NCBI GenBank assembly: GCA_015680685.1
Contig: MNCI01026969.1
Location: forward strand, 160,136-224,135
Source: Gnetum montanum
Taxonomy: Eukaryota > Streptophyta > Gnetopsida > Gnetales > Gnetaceae
Direction: 5' to 3'
DNA: 64,000 nucleotides
Positions 44,640-55,670 of the stretch are shown one piece after another. A program made the position numbers and the translations under genes. Under the pieces are notes generated by a model that saw nothing but the letters and a program-made list of their open reading frames with translations, did not search any database and had not been told where the DNA came from. Position 1 is the first letter of the stretch, and every line of letters starts with the position of its first letter.

Positions 44640-47423
44640 GCAAAATGTTGGAATTGATGTGGTTCCCAGAGGTGGTGGCTCCTCCATTGTTGCTTTCCCT
44701 TTGTCTAGCCCTATAGGCTCCTGAGATTGTTGATGAGTGAGAAGCACCTATAGTTTCTCTTCTTCTTTCCAAGGATCATGCATAGTCCATGCTAATGTTC
44801 CAATGTTTTATGAAACTAGCACCTCCCACAGACACAACAATTGTGGAAACATCTAGTTTCTTAGACATACCATGTAGTAAACTATCATCGTTCCTCCTCA
44901 TAGGCTCTGGCTTAATGTCGTAACTCCTAGTAATCTATTAGTTGTTAATCCAAGTTTGTTGTTACATCTTTTTGGTTATGGTAACTTTCTTTGATCACTT
45001 CTAATTTAGAGTTTGCAACTTCTAATTTTTGTAATGTTTTCTTATGTTTAGCAAAACATTGTCTTATACTTAGCATAAGTGGAAGCTACCTGCTTCTTGA
45101 GCTTAGTTCTTGGGTGCCCTGCTATTACCATGGCCAAGTTGGCATATCATAGATTTTCCAACTCCATGTACTCTATTAAGTCCTAAATCTGTAGGTCCCA
45201 ACTTTTTAGTTCTACCTGGTGGGCACATGCATAAGTATCTAGTACAGCTCACTAGTGACTATGTTCAGCACTGAAAGAATTAATGTGAGCCTTAACTATA
45301 TGGATCTCCTTTTTGATGATTTCCTTATACATTTCCACCTAATCATAGAAGTGTTCTTTTATCTTCTCATGCTTCTTGGCCTCATTTTTCCTCACACTTA
45401 TCTCTATTAGCATCTTTTGATGGATGGCGTGGACCTTCTCCATGGAAAGGGCTCTATTCTCCTTGGCCAAGCAATTCATATCTTGGTTGATCCAAACTAA
45501 TTATTCTTACATCTGTTCGAAAATTTCTTTGAGAACATTCTTCTATTTCTCAACTATCATCAACCAAAGATTTCAGTAGCAAGTTATTTATTCTCCTCTT
45601 GTAAGGCCTTAAGAGATTTAGCATGTGCATATGTTTGAGCTTGTGCCTTTGAAACATCCCAATCAACCTATTCTTTCACCCTTATCATTTTTTTTATTTT
45701 CTTTTAACAATTTACTTAGTTTCTTGGTTTTGAAAAACATCTAATTGGTCAGTTACAATAAATTGGAAAGGATCCCCTCATTTAGCTTGTAGGATGACGA
45801 GCTTTTCTTGTAGTCTTTGTAACTCTTCTTCTACGTGCTTAGCCCTAACTTCAGCCATGAACAATTTTCCTTTTATGGAAGTGAGGTTTGATTGTGTTGA
45901 TATGACATCTTGAGGGATGTAAAATAAGGATGTCATGACTTGTCCTATTTGCAACAAGCGATCCAAAACATCCTCATGTTCTGCAGGAGTCATTGAGAAA
46001 TTGGTCAAAACTTGAGTATCACGTGCTTTCAAGAAATCTACCAATGGCATAATAGGGATGTTAAATGATTCTTTGATGTGGTCTACAACCATCTCTTCTA
46101 TGCCTACCTCATCCTGGTGCTACATGACCACAATGGTGGCACCTTCACCAATTTCTAATTCAACTTGGAAGCATGCGGCATTTCTAGAGATCTGTTGAGG
46201 CCATAGGGACTCTCCTCCTAAAATCAATGAAATGTGTCCACTTAAAAGGTTGGATGAAATAATGGGCTGCATGACATCATCAATGACCTTGAATAGATTT
46301 TTGGCATCATGACTTTCCCAAATAACTGTCTCAGTGATTGTTCAAAGGTGACTAATGGAGGTCGATAGTCTTGGTGTGGTGGTGGCAATTGAGGACTTGT
46401 TGGCTTATGGATTGTGTGTTGGACCATGCTTCCCATTCTTGGCTAGGTCTTACCATTTGAGGTGTAGTGGGACCAACTTTTTGCTCTTCCTCTTAATCTA
46501 ATTGCTTGCCAATGTCTTTCCTTGGCACTGGTGGTTTTCAGCATATGAAGCATTTTGGGCTTTTCTAGGAACATCATTTATATCTTTCAAGATTCCAGCA
46601 CATCTACATAGCTTCCTAATGAAACAAGTCAAAGGCAAGGTAATCTTCTCTATCTTTCTTTCTTCAAATTACCTTAATATTTCTGTCAAATATAAATGGG
46701 GTAGATTTGCATTAAATTTTTTCTTCAAAATTGCACTACCCTGCACCACATAAGTATATAATCAATTTAAACCTTTGGTGGAAAAAATGTGATACATGTT
46801 GATCTTAAAGTAAATCCTCTCTTCCAGGGTTAGTTCTCCATAAACTTTATTCTCCTTGTCGCAAGCCCATTTTAGCAATAATTTTCATGCATCTATGTTC
46901 GAGCAAGTGGACAAATGAGCAATCTTTGGTCTTCATTTGGAAGATTTAGGACCTCTATAATGGCCTTTGCAAAATAATAAATGGAAACACCACCTACATT
47001 GGCAATGGTACCTTCCTCCTTGCCATGCCAAAATTGGTATGTTTCACCCAAATACTAGTCACCACTTTCCAAAAGAATGGGCCATAGTGGAGACACCTTA
47101 TGTTGAGTCTTCACTGGTTTATGGGAAAACTTAGTGAAAGGCTTGAAATTAAGCTCCTTGATCATAGCAACAAAGGTGGACCTTTCTCGAATGGCTTGGA
47201 GACATTTTGGGAACAATGTAATATGTTGCCCTAGTTCTGGGGCTCTAACTTTGCCACCTTCTACATGGTTAGATTGCACTATTGTAGGGCTTTCCTAATG
47301 AATGCTATATGAGTGGGCTTCTTGGTCTACATGTTCTATGTAAGGCTTCTAGCCTTTGCCTCCTCTCGAGCATTTAGCTACTCCTTGGAAAGGTCTTACT
47401 CGATCTCCTCTTTTTGGGGCCAT
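44640..47423 (-). pseudogene. Element F: ORF2, env-like/coiled-coil protein (decayed)
   Basis: The start is at 47423 (ATGGCCCCAAAAAGAGG, MAPKRG). The first segment has KELNFKPFTKFSHKPVKTQH (about 47165-47105), matching B. The 104-codon open stretch at 46092-45778 has HIKESFNIPIMPLVDFLKAR and ends in a Glu/Leu/Gln-rich heptad-like run (VEEELQRLQEKLVILQAK). More coiled-coil sequence and a Pro-rich tail (EEPPPLGTT) reach about 44650. ORF2 therefore has an N-terminal globular part, a central helix-rich part and a Pro-rich C-terminus. No transmembrane segment is convincing. Confidence 0.55.
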
Positions 47424-49560
47424 TTGTAATCACATATAAATCATTGTTACTAAGGTTTTGTAGATAAATTCCTATCAATTCATACCTTACACATTACCTT
47501 AATTAATAGTCTATAATTACATATTGTGATTTTTAGAGTTACAAGTATTTTCGAGAAGTGACTCCAAAAGGTATTATTGTTGACCTTACAATCATTTGGG
47601 TGGCCTAGGTGATTGATAAAAATTAGCTTGACATTTAAACACAAAATGTTTCTTTTGTAAACATTGAATTTCTTACCCCTATGATATCCTTTAGATGATG
47701 GAAAATTTTGAAAAAGTATGCACACTTCCCACTATAGTACTCCCCCACAACTAAGTGGAACAGTCTGGGTTCAACTAGGATCAAACAAAATTGAAATCAA
47801 AATGTTATGGAACTAGATATTGCTCTTGGAAGATGGAGATGTAAAGCTCTAATTTGCAAAGGAAAATTTCAGCAACTCCCCAAGTGTCAAATGAAAGAAA
47901 TGAACTTGAAGTAGGTGGGGTCGTTAGTATATATAGGTAGGGGAGACACGATATCATGTACCCAATATTGGATATCATGTCAAACATGATATCACATACG
48001 CGGTATTGCATCCCCACTGAAACACATTGAATGTAGGGACTAAGTGGGAATAATAAATTTTCAATATGTAATGAAGTATTAGAGACTAAATTGGAAGCTT
48101 TTGGGGTATTTAGAAATTTAATTTTAAGGCACGAGAAGTATGTCATGATGGGATCATATATGAAAATCTGTGAAAGGGGGCTAAGACAAAGGGTGTATAA
48201 TAACTTTTGAGGAAAAATTAATTAAAATGATAAGGGAAAAGATAGTATGCTTAGGTAAGTAGTTAGAGGATGTAAAATAATGTGTTGTGTGCAACAGGGA
48301 TAAGTTACAAAAGTTACACAAGTGGATCCTCTCCAAAGTAGGCTCTAGCCTATGATGTCATTGTGGAACCACACCTCTAATGTCCATAGGCACTAGAGGA
48401 GTTGAATGCAACATATACCTATGAACAAAACACACATGTTAAAACCACTAAGTTGAGATAATAATTCTACATTACACCACCCATAAGTTATGAATACTTG
48501 GATAATGAAATGAAATGGATAATAGAAGCGATCACCAAAATCGGAACATGAGGTTTCTAATGATGGTCACAATGGAATCTTGTGTGTAATTAGTGGTTAA
48601 ATAACCATGTGTCTAGCTTTCAAAGTTTTAGACCAAGCCCATACCACATTTCAATGACACTACATCACTCCATCCCATCGACAAACAACCATAATCCTAT
48701 CAAAGTTGCAAGGAGTAACATCAATTAGCGTTATGTTCAAGGGATGAGTAAGAGAGGAGTGTCATAATGGCTCACTCTCTTTCTTTCTTCTTTTTCTCAT
48801 TTTTCTTTTGTCTTTTTTGTTTTTTTTTTTCATTTTGTGTTTTCTCCTCTTTCTTTTTTTTCCATTTTCTTCTCTTGTTTTTTTTTCGACTCTATGAAGT
48901 CACCTACCTTCAAGCATGGATACATGTCTTTCCAATGGGACCCACAGAAGCATTTTTAGTGCCATTTTGAGTTGCCTTTACTTCCATTTTTTTTAGATCT
49001 ACAAGGATATACTTACAACCTCGACAAAACTATAGAACATATAGAAGTAGCCAAAGAGAATCTATGAATTCCCTTGATGTCATACCCTTATCATTCCACC
49101 TTGGTCCGTCATCCATCTCTCTAGACACAATGATTATCAAATTATTTATAGTTAGATGATGAAAAAGATTACCATTGTAACCAAAGCACGAACCTCTTAT
49201 ATTAATGGAATGGATGGATGGATGTTGTGGTCTCAATGTCTGAATAATTAGTTCCTTATGACTAGGCAACATAGAGAAAAACCTCACCTTAATGGGAAAC
49301 ATGATCAACTTATTCATGGTCAATATTATAATGAAAAATTGAAAAAAAATAATTAGAAAAGTAAAAAAAAGAATAGAGAAATGAAAAAAAATCATAAAAC
49401 AAAAACATAAAATAACACTTAAAAATCCTAGAAATTAGAATGGGAGGTGATCCACACAACTAAACATTTGGTTGTGGCTAGGATTAATAAGTGGATGAAG
49501 AGGATCCATGCATGTATGAAACATTAGGGGCCCATCGTGCCCCAGCCACTGGGTGTCTAT
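47424..49560 (-). other. Element F: non-coding spacer with purine/pyrimidine tract
   Basis: This is the counterpart of the B and E spacers, with the shared blocks in the same order on the minus strand (near 49080-49040, 48950-48900 and 48355-48320). A nearly pure pyrimidine run on the plus strand (48776-48890; purines on the element strand) sits where B and E have purine-rich runs. Short open stretches at 49395-49030 and 48146-47805 have no family and lie in conserved non-coding sequence. Confidence 0.65.
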
Positions 49561-51932
49561 TGGTGGTATGGTGGCAGGGTAGAGAAATCGTTGGTCATAC
49601 ACCTAATCATAGAAAGTATAGTGGGATAGCTTAGATAGTGTGTGTACATTATGGGGGAAATCTAGCCCACTATGGTACCCTTGATAATATGGTAGTATGC
49701 ATGGATCTATGTGTCCCTTCACATTGGTGAATTCACTGGATCTTGTGGATGTTGGAGTGTGAGGTGGAGGCCTAGATATAGTGATAGGGGCTATTGATGG
49801 TGCTAAGGAAGGTGTGGCACTGGGTTTTCCTTGGGCTAGTTTAGAAGGCGAATTAGGTTTGGAAGTGTGATTCTTCTTCTTATGGTCATGCCTAAATAAG
49901 GGACACTTCCAATGTTGTAGAGGAGACCTACTTTTGTTAATAGTAGCAGCACAAGTTACATCCATTGGTTGGCATGGTGGTGCAATATCTTCTAATACAT
50001 ATGATGGTAGTGTAGAAGGAGATGAAGGATGAGAATACCAAGGGTGAGGAGAAGTGTGAGAAGTATGATGTGGTGATCCCCCAGGAGAAGACATTGATCA
50101 ATGGTACTCGGGAAAGTGATAATGTCGATTGGAGATAGAGGATTCAAAACTGGTTGGAGAAATAGGATGTTGAACATAGTAGGCATTTAGTTTTGGTGGA
50201 TATGGAGGATGTGGATAGCTAGATGGTGACCTTCCTCATGCCTATGAGTTTTTCCACTACGGTGGAGCAAAGTGCTGAGGCTGGTAATAGCTCCCCTTAG
50301 GATAGTACAATGGGTTATGGGGTTGTTCATAATTACCTTGTGGAATAGGGACACACCTAAATTGATACCTTTATATGAATTTTGGATGAAGCTTCCCTAC
50401 CCAATGGTCATATAAATGAGACAAGATTGGGAAATGGCCCTTTTGATGGTCATATAAATAGACATCACATCCATCCTCATTATCTGTAGTTGAGCCTTTG
50501 GCCTCATTACCCTTAGCCATTCTCCCTAGTTGCTGAATAGTGTTCTTAACTATTTTTGATTTCTATGCCCTCTTTTTGTTTTGATTTCTAGGTTTATTTT
50601 GGATGACCCTCTCCTCAATAGTGTCTTCTAAGTTCACACTTTGTTCATTTGCCCATACAATCATCTTGTTATGCTTTTCCTCAATTTCATCTATTGATTT
50701 CTATATTGGCAAAGGTTGGGATTGTATCATCCTTTCAGAATTGGTTATTTCCTCACCATTGTAGTTTCAAATCCTTATTGTTTCTAGAGTTAGGTCCTAC
50801 TCAAATGCATTAGCATTCTCTCATTTAGATAATTATCTATCTTCTTTCACTAAATGCTCTATTAGTTCTTTGACCTGGTGGCGTTAGAGCTTATATAGTT
50901 TTCTCAGGCATACTTTCCAAGGTTCACCCTTATTTCATTGTTAAGCCCATCTATAATGTGGAGTATTTGCTCTTTCTCTGAGAACCTATGACCTAGACAT
51001 TTATTCAATAAGGTATAGTATCTATCTAAGGCCATGTCCAAGGGTTCCTATTGTTCTTGTTTCAACCTTTGGATTTGTCTCCTCTAGGCAAACACTTGCA
51101 CATAGGTTTGGTATCTTTTAGTGAAAAGCTGTAACATGGTTGACCATTGTCGAATTGAATTCGGTTTCAATGATCTATACCACACTTTAGCTTTATTAAT
51201 TAGTATCCTAGGAAAAAGCTTAAGCTTTTTCCATTTACTATCCACATTGTTAAGCACACAACCATTATGGAAGGCCTATAAATGATGTTACAGATCTAAA
51301 TCATAGCCTCCTACAAATTATGAAATATTATTCAGGTCAAGCTTAGGTAGTTGACTATCTGTGCGATGCCTATGAGATATCTTAACGACCTCTGTGATGT
51401 GCATTAGGCTTTTTGGGACTAATAGGGGTTTATCATCGTTAGACAAGTTTTGATTAAAATCTCTATTTAATTGATGGTGAAGATGGGACTTGTGTTCATG
51501 TTGATGACCTTAAGTGTGTCTGTGGATTCGATTTTTGCTTTTACTCTAACCCTTTTGTGGAGTTCTATCTCTATACCTACGTTCATCTGCATCAGAACTA
51601 GACATTGAAGTTGAGGGGAAAGATGAAAAGGAGGAACTAGTAGGATAGCCATGGCTTCTATAATATTCCTCATAGTCCCTTGATTTATCATTTCTAGGTA
51701 TCAAGAAGGTCTTACACCTTGAGTCGTCCCCTAGTTTAGGACTAATGTCATCTTCTTCAAGATGGTTTTCCTTAGGTGAATGTAGTCTTTGAGTGTCATT
51801 AGGATGGCCATGGTCATGAAAAAACCCTTCATAAGGTGGATCACTCCAATCTTCTTCATTGTATAATTCATTAGTTCTCCAATGAAGAGATGCGCTATAC
51901 AGTTCATAATCGTTTCCACGTGAGTGAGACAT
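49561..51932 (-). pseudogene. Element F: gag, decayed
   Basis: The start corresponds to MSHSRGND at 51932. The N-terminal open stretch reaches 51546 and contains LHWRTNELYNEEDWS and RNDKSRDYEEYYRSHGY. Leftward the gag core (ISNFVGGYDLDL-like, about 51330-51290) and a GLNNEIRVNLGKYA-like block follow. A zinc-knuckle remnant CDVYLYDHQKGHF lies near 50470-50430, both its second and last Cys lost. The Pro/Ser/His-rich tail at 50094-49603 stays open for 163 codons. It is closer to the gag of B than to those of A or C. Confidence 0.75.
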
Positions 51933-52038
51933 TGTTGTCAATTCATGGTGTGTGTTTGAATACTTCTCAAAATATATATCATTAATACCATTTTACAATG
52001 CTCTTGTGTAATATAACTAATCTATATAACTAGCACCA

Positions 52039-52056
52039 TCCCTAAAAATGATGCTA
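52039..52056 (-). other. Element F primer binding site (decayed tRNA-Asp type)
   Basis: The minus strand reads TAGCATCATTTTTAGGGA one base after the LTR. It derives from the tRNA-Asp complement, mostly by transitions. Confidence 0.7.
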
Positions 52057-52057
52057 A

Positions 52058-52860
52058 TGATGAGTGATAAGGTACCCCTATGCTCAACCATACAAATATG
52101 ATCATGTACGCATGATCCAGTCAAACTCTGCAGAGGGACTAGTTGTGGCCTATAGACAGTTATATGTTGATCATAGTTCAATGTCTTTCCACCTAGACTA
52201 GTGGTAGCTCTGTCACGTATGATTTAGTCTAGAGTGAGGCATATGATGTTATCCTAAATCTACATTACTCCTGATAATAGAAAAGATAAATTAATTAGAC
52301 TAATAATGGAAGAAAAACCTAAATTAGCCTGTGAAGATGGTATTTAGCCTTATCCATCCATACATGTCTTCGAATTTGTGGCATTAATGTTGGGGATGCC
52401 AAGTATTCACACTTAAACGCTCATGATTAAGGTGTGCACATTTTTCTTAATGACAAGAAAAGTAAATAACAATAAATTAGACTGTTAACTAAAGAAGATA
52501 TTAAATAATTAAAACAATGAAATTAATCTAAGTGAATGTTGTAATGATGAAAGTAATCTTGATGTTTATTGCTAGTCATGCACATGTCCAAGTACATCAC
52601 ACTTGAACAAAGGTGTTGTACAATTACAAACATCACACTGCGGGTATGCACTGGGAATAACTATCTTGGAAGAAAGAAACTAAAAACAAAACTGCCAAAA
52701 GAAAAGAACTTCTAACTCCCTAATCAAAATCCCCTCACTGTGTGCCTAAGTGCTATATTTATAGGCTAACACAGGAATGACGATATCATGTATACGATAT
52801 CATAATTAGGCCACAATATCGCATACCTGATATCAGGGCTTGGAAAACCATAATTCATCA
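52058..52860 (-). repeat. Element F 5' LTR
   Basis: 803 bp, TGATGAGTGATAAGG to CATAATTCATCA on the plus strand, aligned along its length with 43680-44480. The GATATC array (52781-52840) keeps a few CpG sites. Confidence 0.9.
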
Positions 52861-54960
52861 ACATCCTTGATGCACTAACCTATGAATAGGAAAGGAATAG
52901 GTAATACAAAAGGTAGTAGCTATTCTTGCGATAACATTTGAAAATAAACATTTTACCATATGTAAGAACTTAGGGCCAAAACCAAGTTTAGTCATTGTCT
53001 ATAGAATAAAGCCTTACTTTATGTTGTTATAGGCTTTTGCATAATCAAGCTTCATTAGGGGAATATCTTGACTATCATCCTCCATCCACTTGAGAGCTTC
53101 CCATGTAGTAATCACATTATTTAAAATATATCTACTAAGAACAAAGCCTATTTGCTGGGGAGATATAATATGACAAAGAATTTTCTTCAAATGTAAGGCT
53201 AAGCACTTGGCCCAAATTTTATACACCACATTAAGAAAAGTGATGGGATGCTAATTGGATATATAGGTAGGATCCACAAACTTAGGAAAAATATGAATAA
53301 TCCCCTAATTTAAATTGGGCCCAAAGGAACTAGTAAGGATATCCTCTCTGATGACTTGGAAGAGATCATGTTCCACCAAATCCCAATGATTTCAAAAAAA
53401 TTCAATGGAAACACCATCATAACTAGGGGCCTTCCTAAGACTTAATTTAAAACAAGCCTCTTGAAGCTCATCCTTAGTAATATTAGCTTCTAAACTTTGC
53501 AACATAGTAGAATTGATTAGGCTAAGATAATTAAGAGTAGCAGCCTCAAACGATGAGGTATCCATAGGGGTAGCATCAAATAAGGTTTCAAAATGCTTCT
53601 TAAGATATGAGAGGACAATGTTGTGGTTAGTGATGGTGGTACCATTACTGGAAATTTTTTCTAAAGAATGTTAAGAAGAAGAGCTATTTAGATACTTGAA
53701 AATTTCCTTACAATGTTCATCTTGAATATTTAACCAAGTGAGTCTACTTTTTATTAAATTACTTTTTACTCTGTACACATCCCATTGTTGGAAGGCTAAC
53801 TAGGCTCTAGCTAACTCTCCATGAACTTGAGTGTTGAAAGGATCTTAAGTTAATCTATTAGTACGATGTTCAATAGTAAAATGAATGCTTTTGTACTCTT
53901 CTCTATCATGAATCACCACTTCCTTACCATAATAACAAGAAAAGTTCCAAACTCTACAAGAAGAATAATGTCATCATTGAATTCAATCCACTTGATCTAA
54001 GGGCCTAGGTTTGACATTCCAAAGATTTGAAAGAAATAGTTGGATGGAAGGAGAAGAGAAGTAGTTATTGTGTAACCACAAAAGATGGAAATTATGTTTG
54101 TGGTTGCTACCATGAATCTGAATAGACATAGTAATGGTAAGATGGTTTGATAAGGTTGCATGTTGATGAACCATAATAGTAGAAGAGGCTTGCCAAAAAA
54201 AAAGGGTGAAAAAATAGAATCTATCTAACCAACTATAGATGTGAGCTTGCCAAAGACAAAGATTACTCCAAGTAAATTTGTGAAGGTGATCACTAGTAGA
54301 GGCATCCATCCCATTAGAAAGGTAGAACTTATTCTTAAAGGCTCACCAAGTTTGATACTTGTAATTTGAAAGTTGAAAAAGCACCTCCCCCACTCCACCA
54401 AGCTTACCATGAGGGAATTATATTATATTAAAATCTTCTATGAGACTTGGTAATCCCAATGGACTTGGATCAATAGATTTTTTGAGACTTAGCGAAGCAT
54501 TTTTTCTTAGCTAAGAAGGGATAGGCCAAGATATGATGCTTAGCTCAATGATAGTAACTATAGGAGTTAAGGAGATAAAAATAATCTATTTTTTGGATGA
54601 AGAGTTTTACATTGGCTGCAAGGGTTAAAGAGTTATTCCTATGAGTAATATCAAGTTTGATACAATAGCAATGGAACTGAGTTCTATTAAGCATAATGCT
54701 ATGGTCTAAAATAATATGACTAAGGGTATTCACGATGTCCCTTTCTACAAATGAAAAAATTAGTGGAAAATTTGACAATTCAGCCTAACAAGGGATTGTA
54801 TTATATGCCAGGTCATTAACATTAAAGTCAAATTTCTAGGCACATGCAATAAGAGTTGCATTACATGTTGGAAAAATTTTGATAAAGAGAGCCTTCTCAA
54901 CTTAAGAGGCCTTAGAGAGTTCCACTAGGATAAATTTTTAAGTGTAGTAATGGGCATGAG
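52861..54960 (-). pseudogene. LINE 2: endonuclease and N-terminal RT (5' fragment)
   Basis: Minus strand, right to left. The endonuclease start has a weak WNSLRPLKLRRL phrase near 54900, then IEDFNII (GDFN-like, about 54440-54420), KFTWSNLCLWQAHIYSWLDR (54285-54226) and LSNHLTI (LSDHxPI-like, about 54160-54140), the typical L1 endonuclease series. The RT part is an open stretch at 53229-53014 with PQQIGFVLSRYILNNVITTW and LMKLDYAKAYNNI, the Q-x-G-F-x-x-x-R and first catalytic Asp regions. It breaks off at the F insertion in VHQGC and continues at 43679. The 5' end is approximate. Confidence 0.85.
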
Positions 54961-55546
54961 AAACTTGAATGCCATAGGACTATTGCATGCTCTGGATTTG
55001 CGTATTTATACTAAGTGACCTCTATAGAAAACCCATAATTTGAAGGAATATAAAACACATCACAAAATCTTTAAAAACAACAACAAAAATATCATCAAGA
55101 AGAAGGAAATCTATATTAGGTGAGTTAGAGGTACTTCCTTGACAATGAGTAGAATCATTGGACAAATCAACCATTGCAAAACTCCGCATAAATCTATCCA
55201 CTGCTCCTACTATGTAGATCTGCCATAACACCTATATAGAACCACTGTAGTGTAGATTAGCACCTTCACCTCTCCCCCACTATGTAGATTTACTCTACAG
55301 CTATGCAGATCTACCTACCATTCAACCACAGCTACTACAACAACTAATCCTTAGCTGCAGATTCACTACAACACTATAGCCACCACACAAATCTATCAAA
55401 CTATTGCAGCCATAGCTATGCAGATCTACCCATCTTGCATGCAAAAACCCTAGAAAAATTACAGAAACATTACATAATATATGAGTTAACATTGGTCAAC
55501 CTCTTTCCACTGTTGTTAACTAGTGTTGTTCTCTTGTGGCTGACTC
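54961..55546. other. Intergenic stretch with recurring AGATCTAC-like words
   Basis: No gene. Between 55190 and 55435 the words TATGTAGATCTG, TATGTAGATTTAC, TATGCAGATCTACC and GCAGATTCACTAC recur irregularly, like a decayed short tandem repeat. Confidence 0.35.
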
Positions 55547-55670
55547 TCTTTTTTTTCAAAGAGGGACATTTCTCTTTTGTTTCCACCATTTACCTTTATA
55601 AAATGGAACTACCTCATAGGGAGTGTAACTTTCTCACTTTGAACTACTTGCTGTACTAATGTTCTTCTTC
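55547..55670 (+). repeat. Left arm of a distant inverted repeat
   Basis: Sequence such as GGGACATTTCTCTTTTGTTT, CATTTACCTTTATAAAA and AACTTTCTCACTTTGAACTA matches the reverse complement of 60044-60165. The arms are about 4.4 kb apart. Confidence 0.7.

Larger units (their letters stand above)
43680..52860 (-). mobile_element. Element F: complete pol-less Athila-like LTR element, minus strand
   Basis: LTRs at 43680-44480 and 52058-52860, with the exact 5-bp target duplication ACATC at 43675-43679 and 52861-52865. From right to left the internal part has a primer site, gag, a spacer and ORF2, with no pol. It is inserted in LINE 2 within the RT motif; removing it and one copy of the duplication restores the reading QGCPLTSYLF. 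At 9.2 kb it is the longest copy of the family here and the only one with a nearly full-length ORF2 besides B. Confidence 0.95.

Noticed and set aside
48767-48970. Phe-rich open stretch at the pyrimidine tract
   Set aside because: The composition is a by-product of the T/C tract.
49030-49395. 121-codon minus-strand open stretch as a membrane protein
   Set aside because: It is in the F spacer; its Phe/Ile-rich look comes from A/T-rich DNA and it is not kept in B or E.
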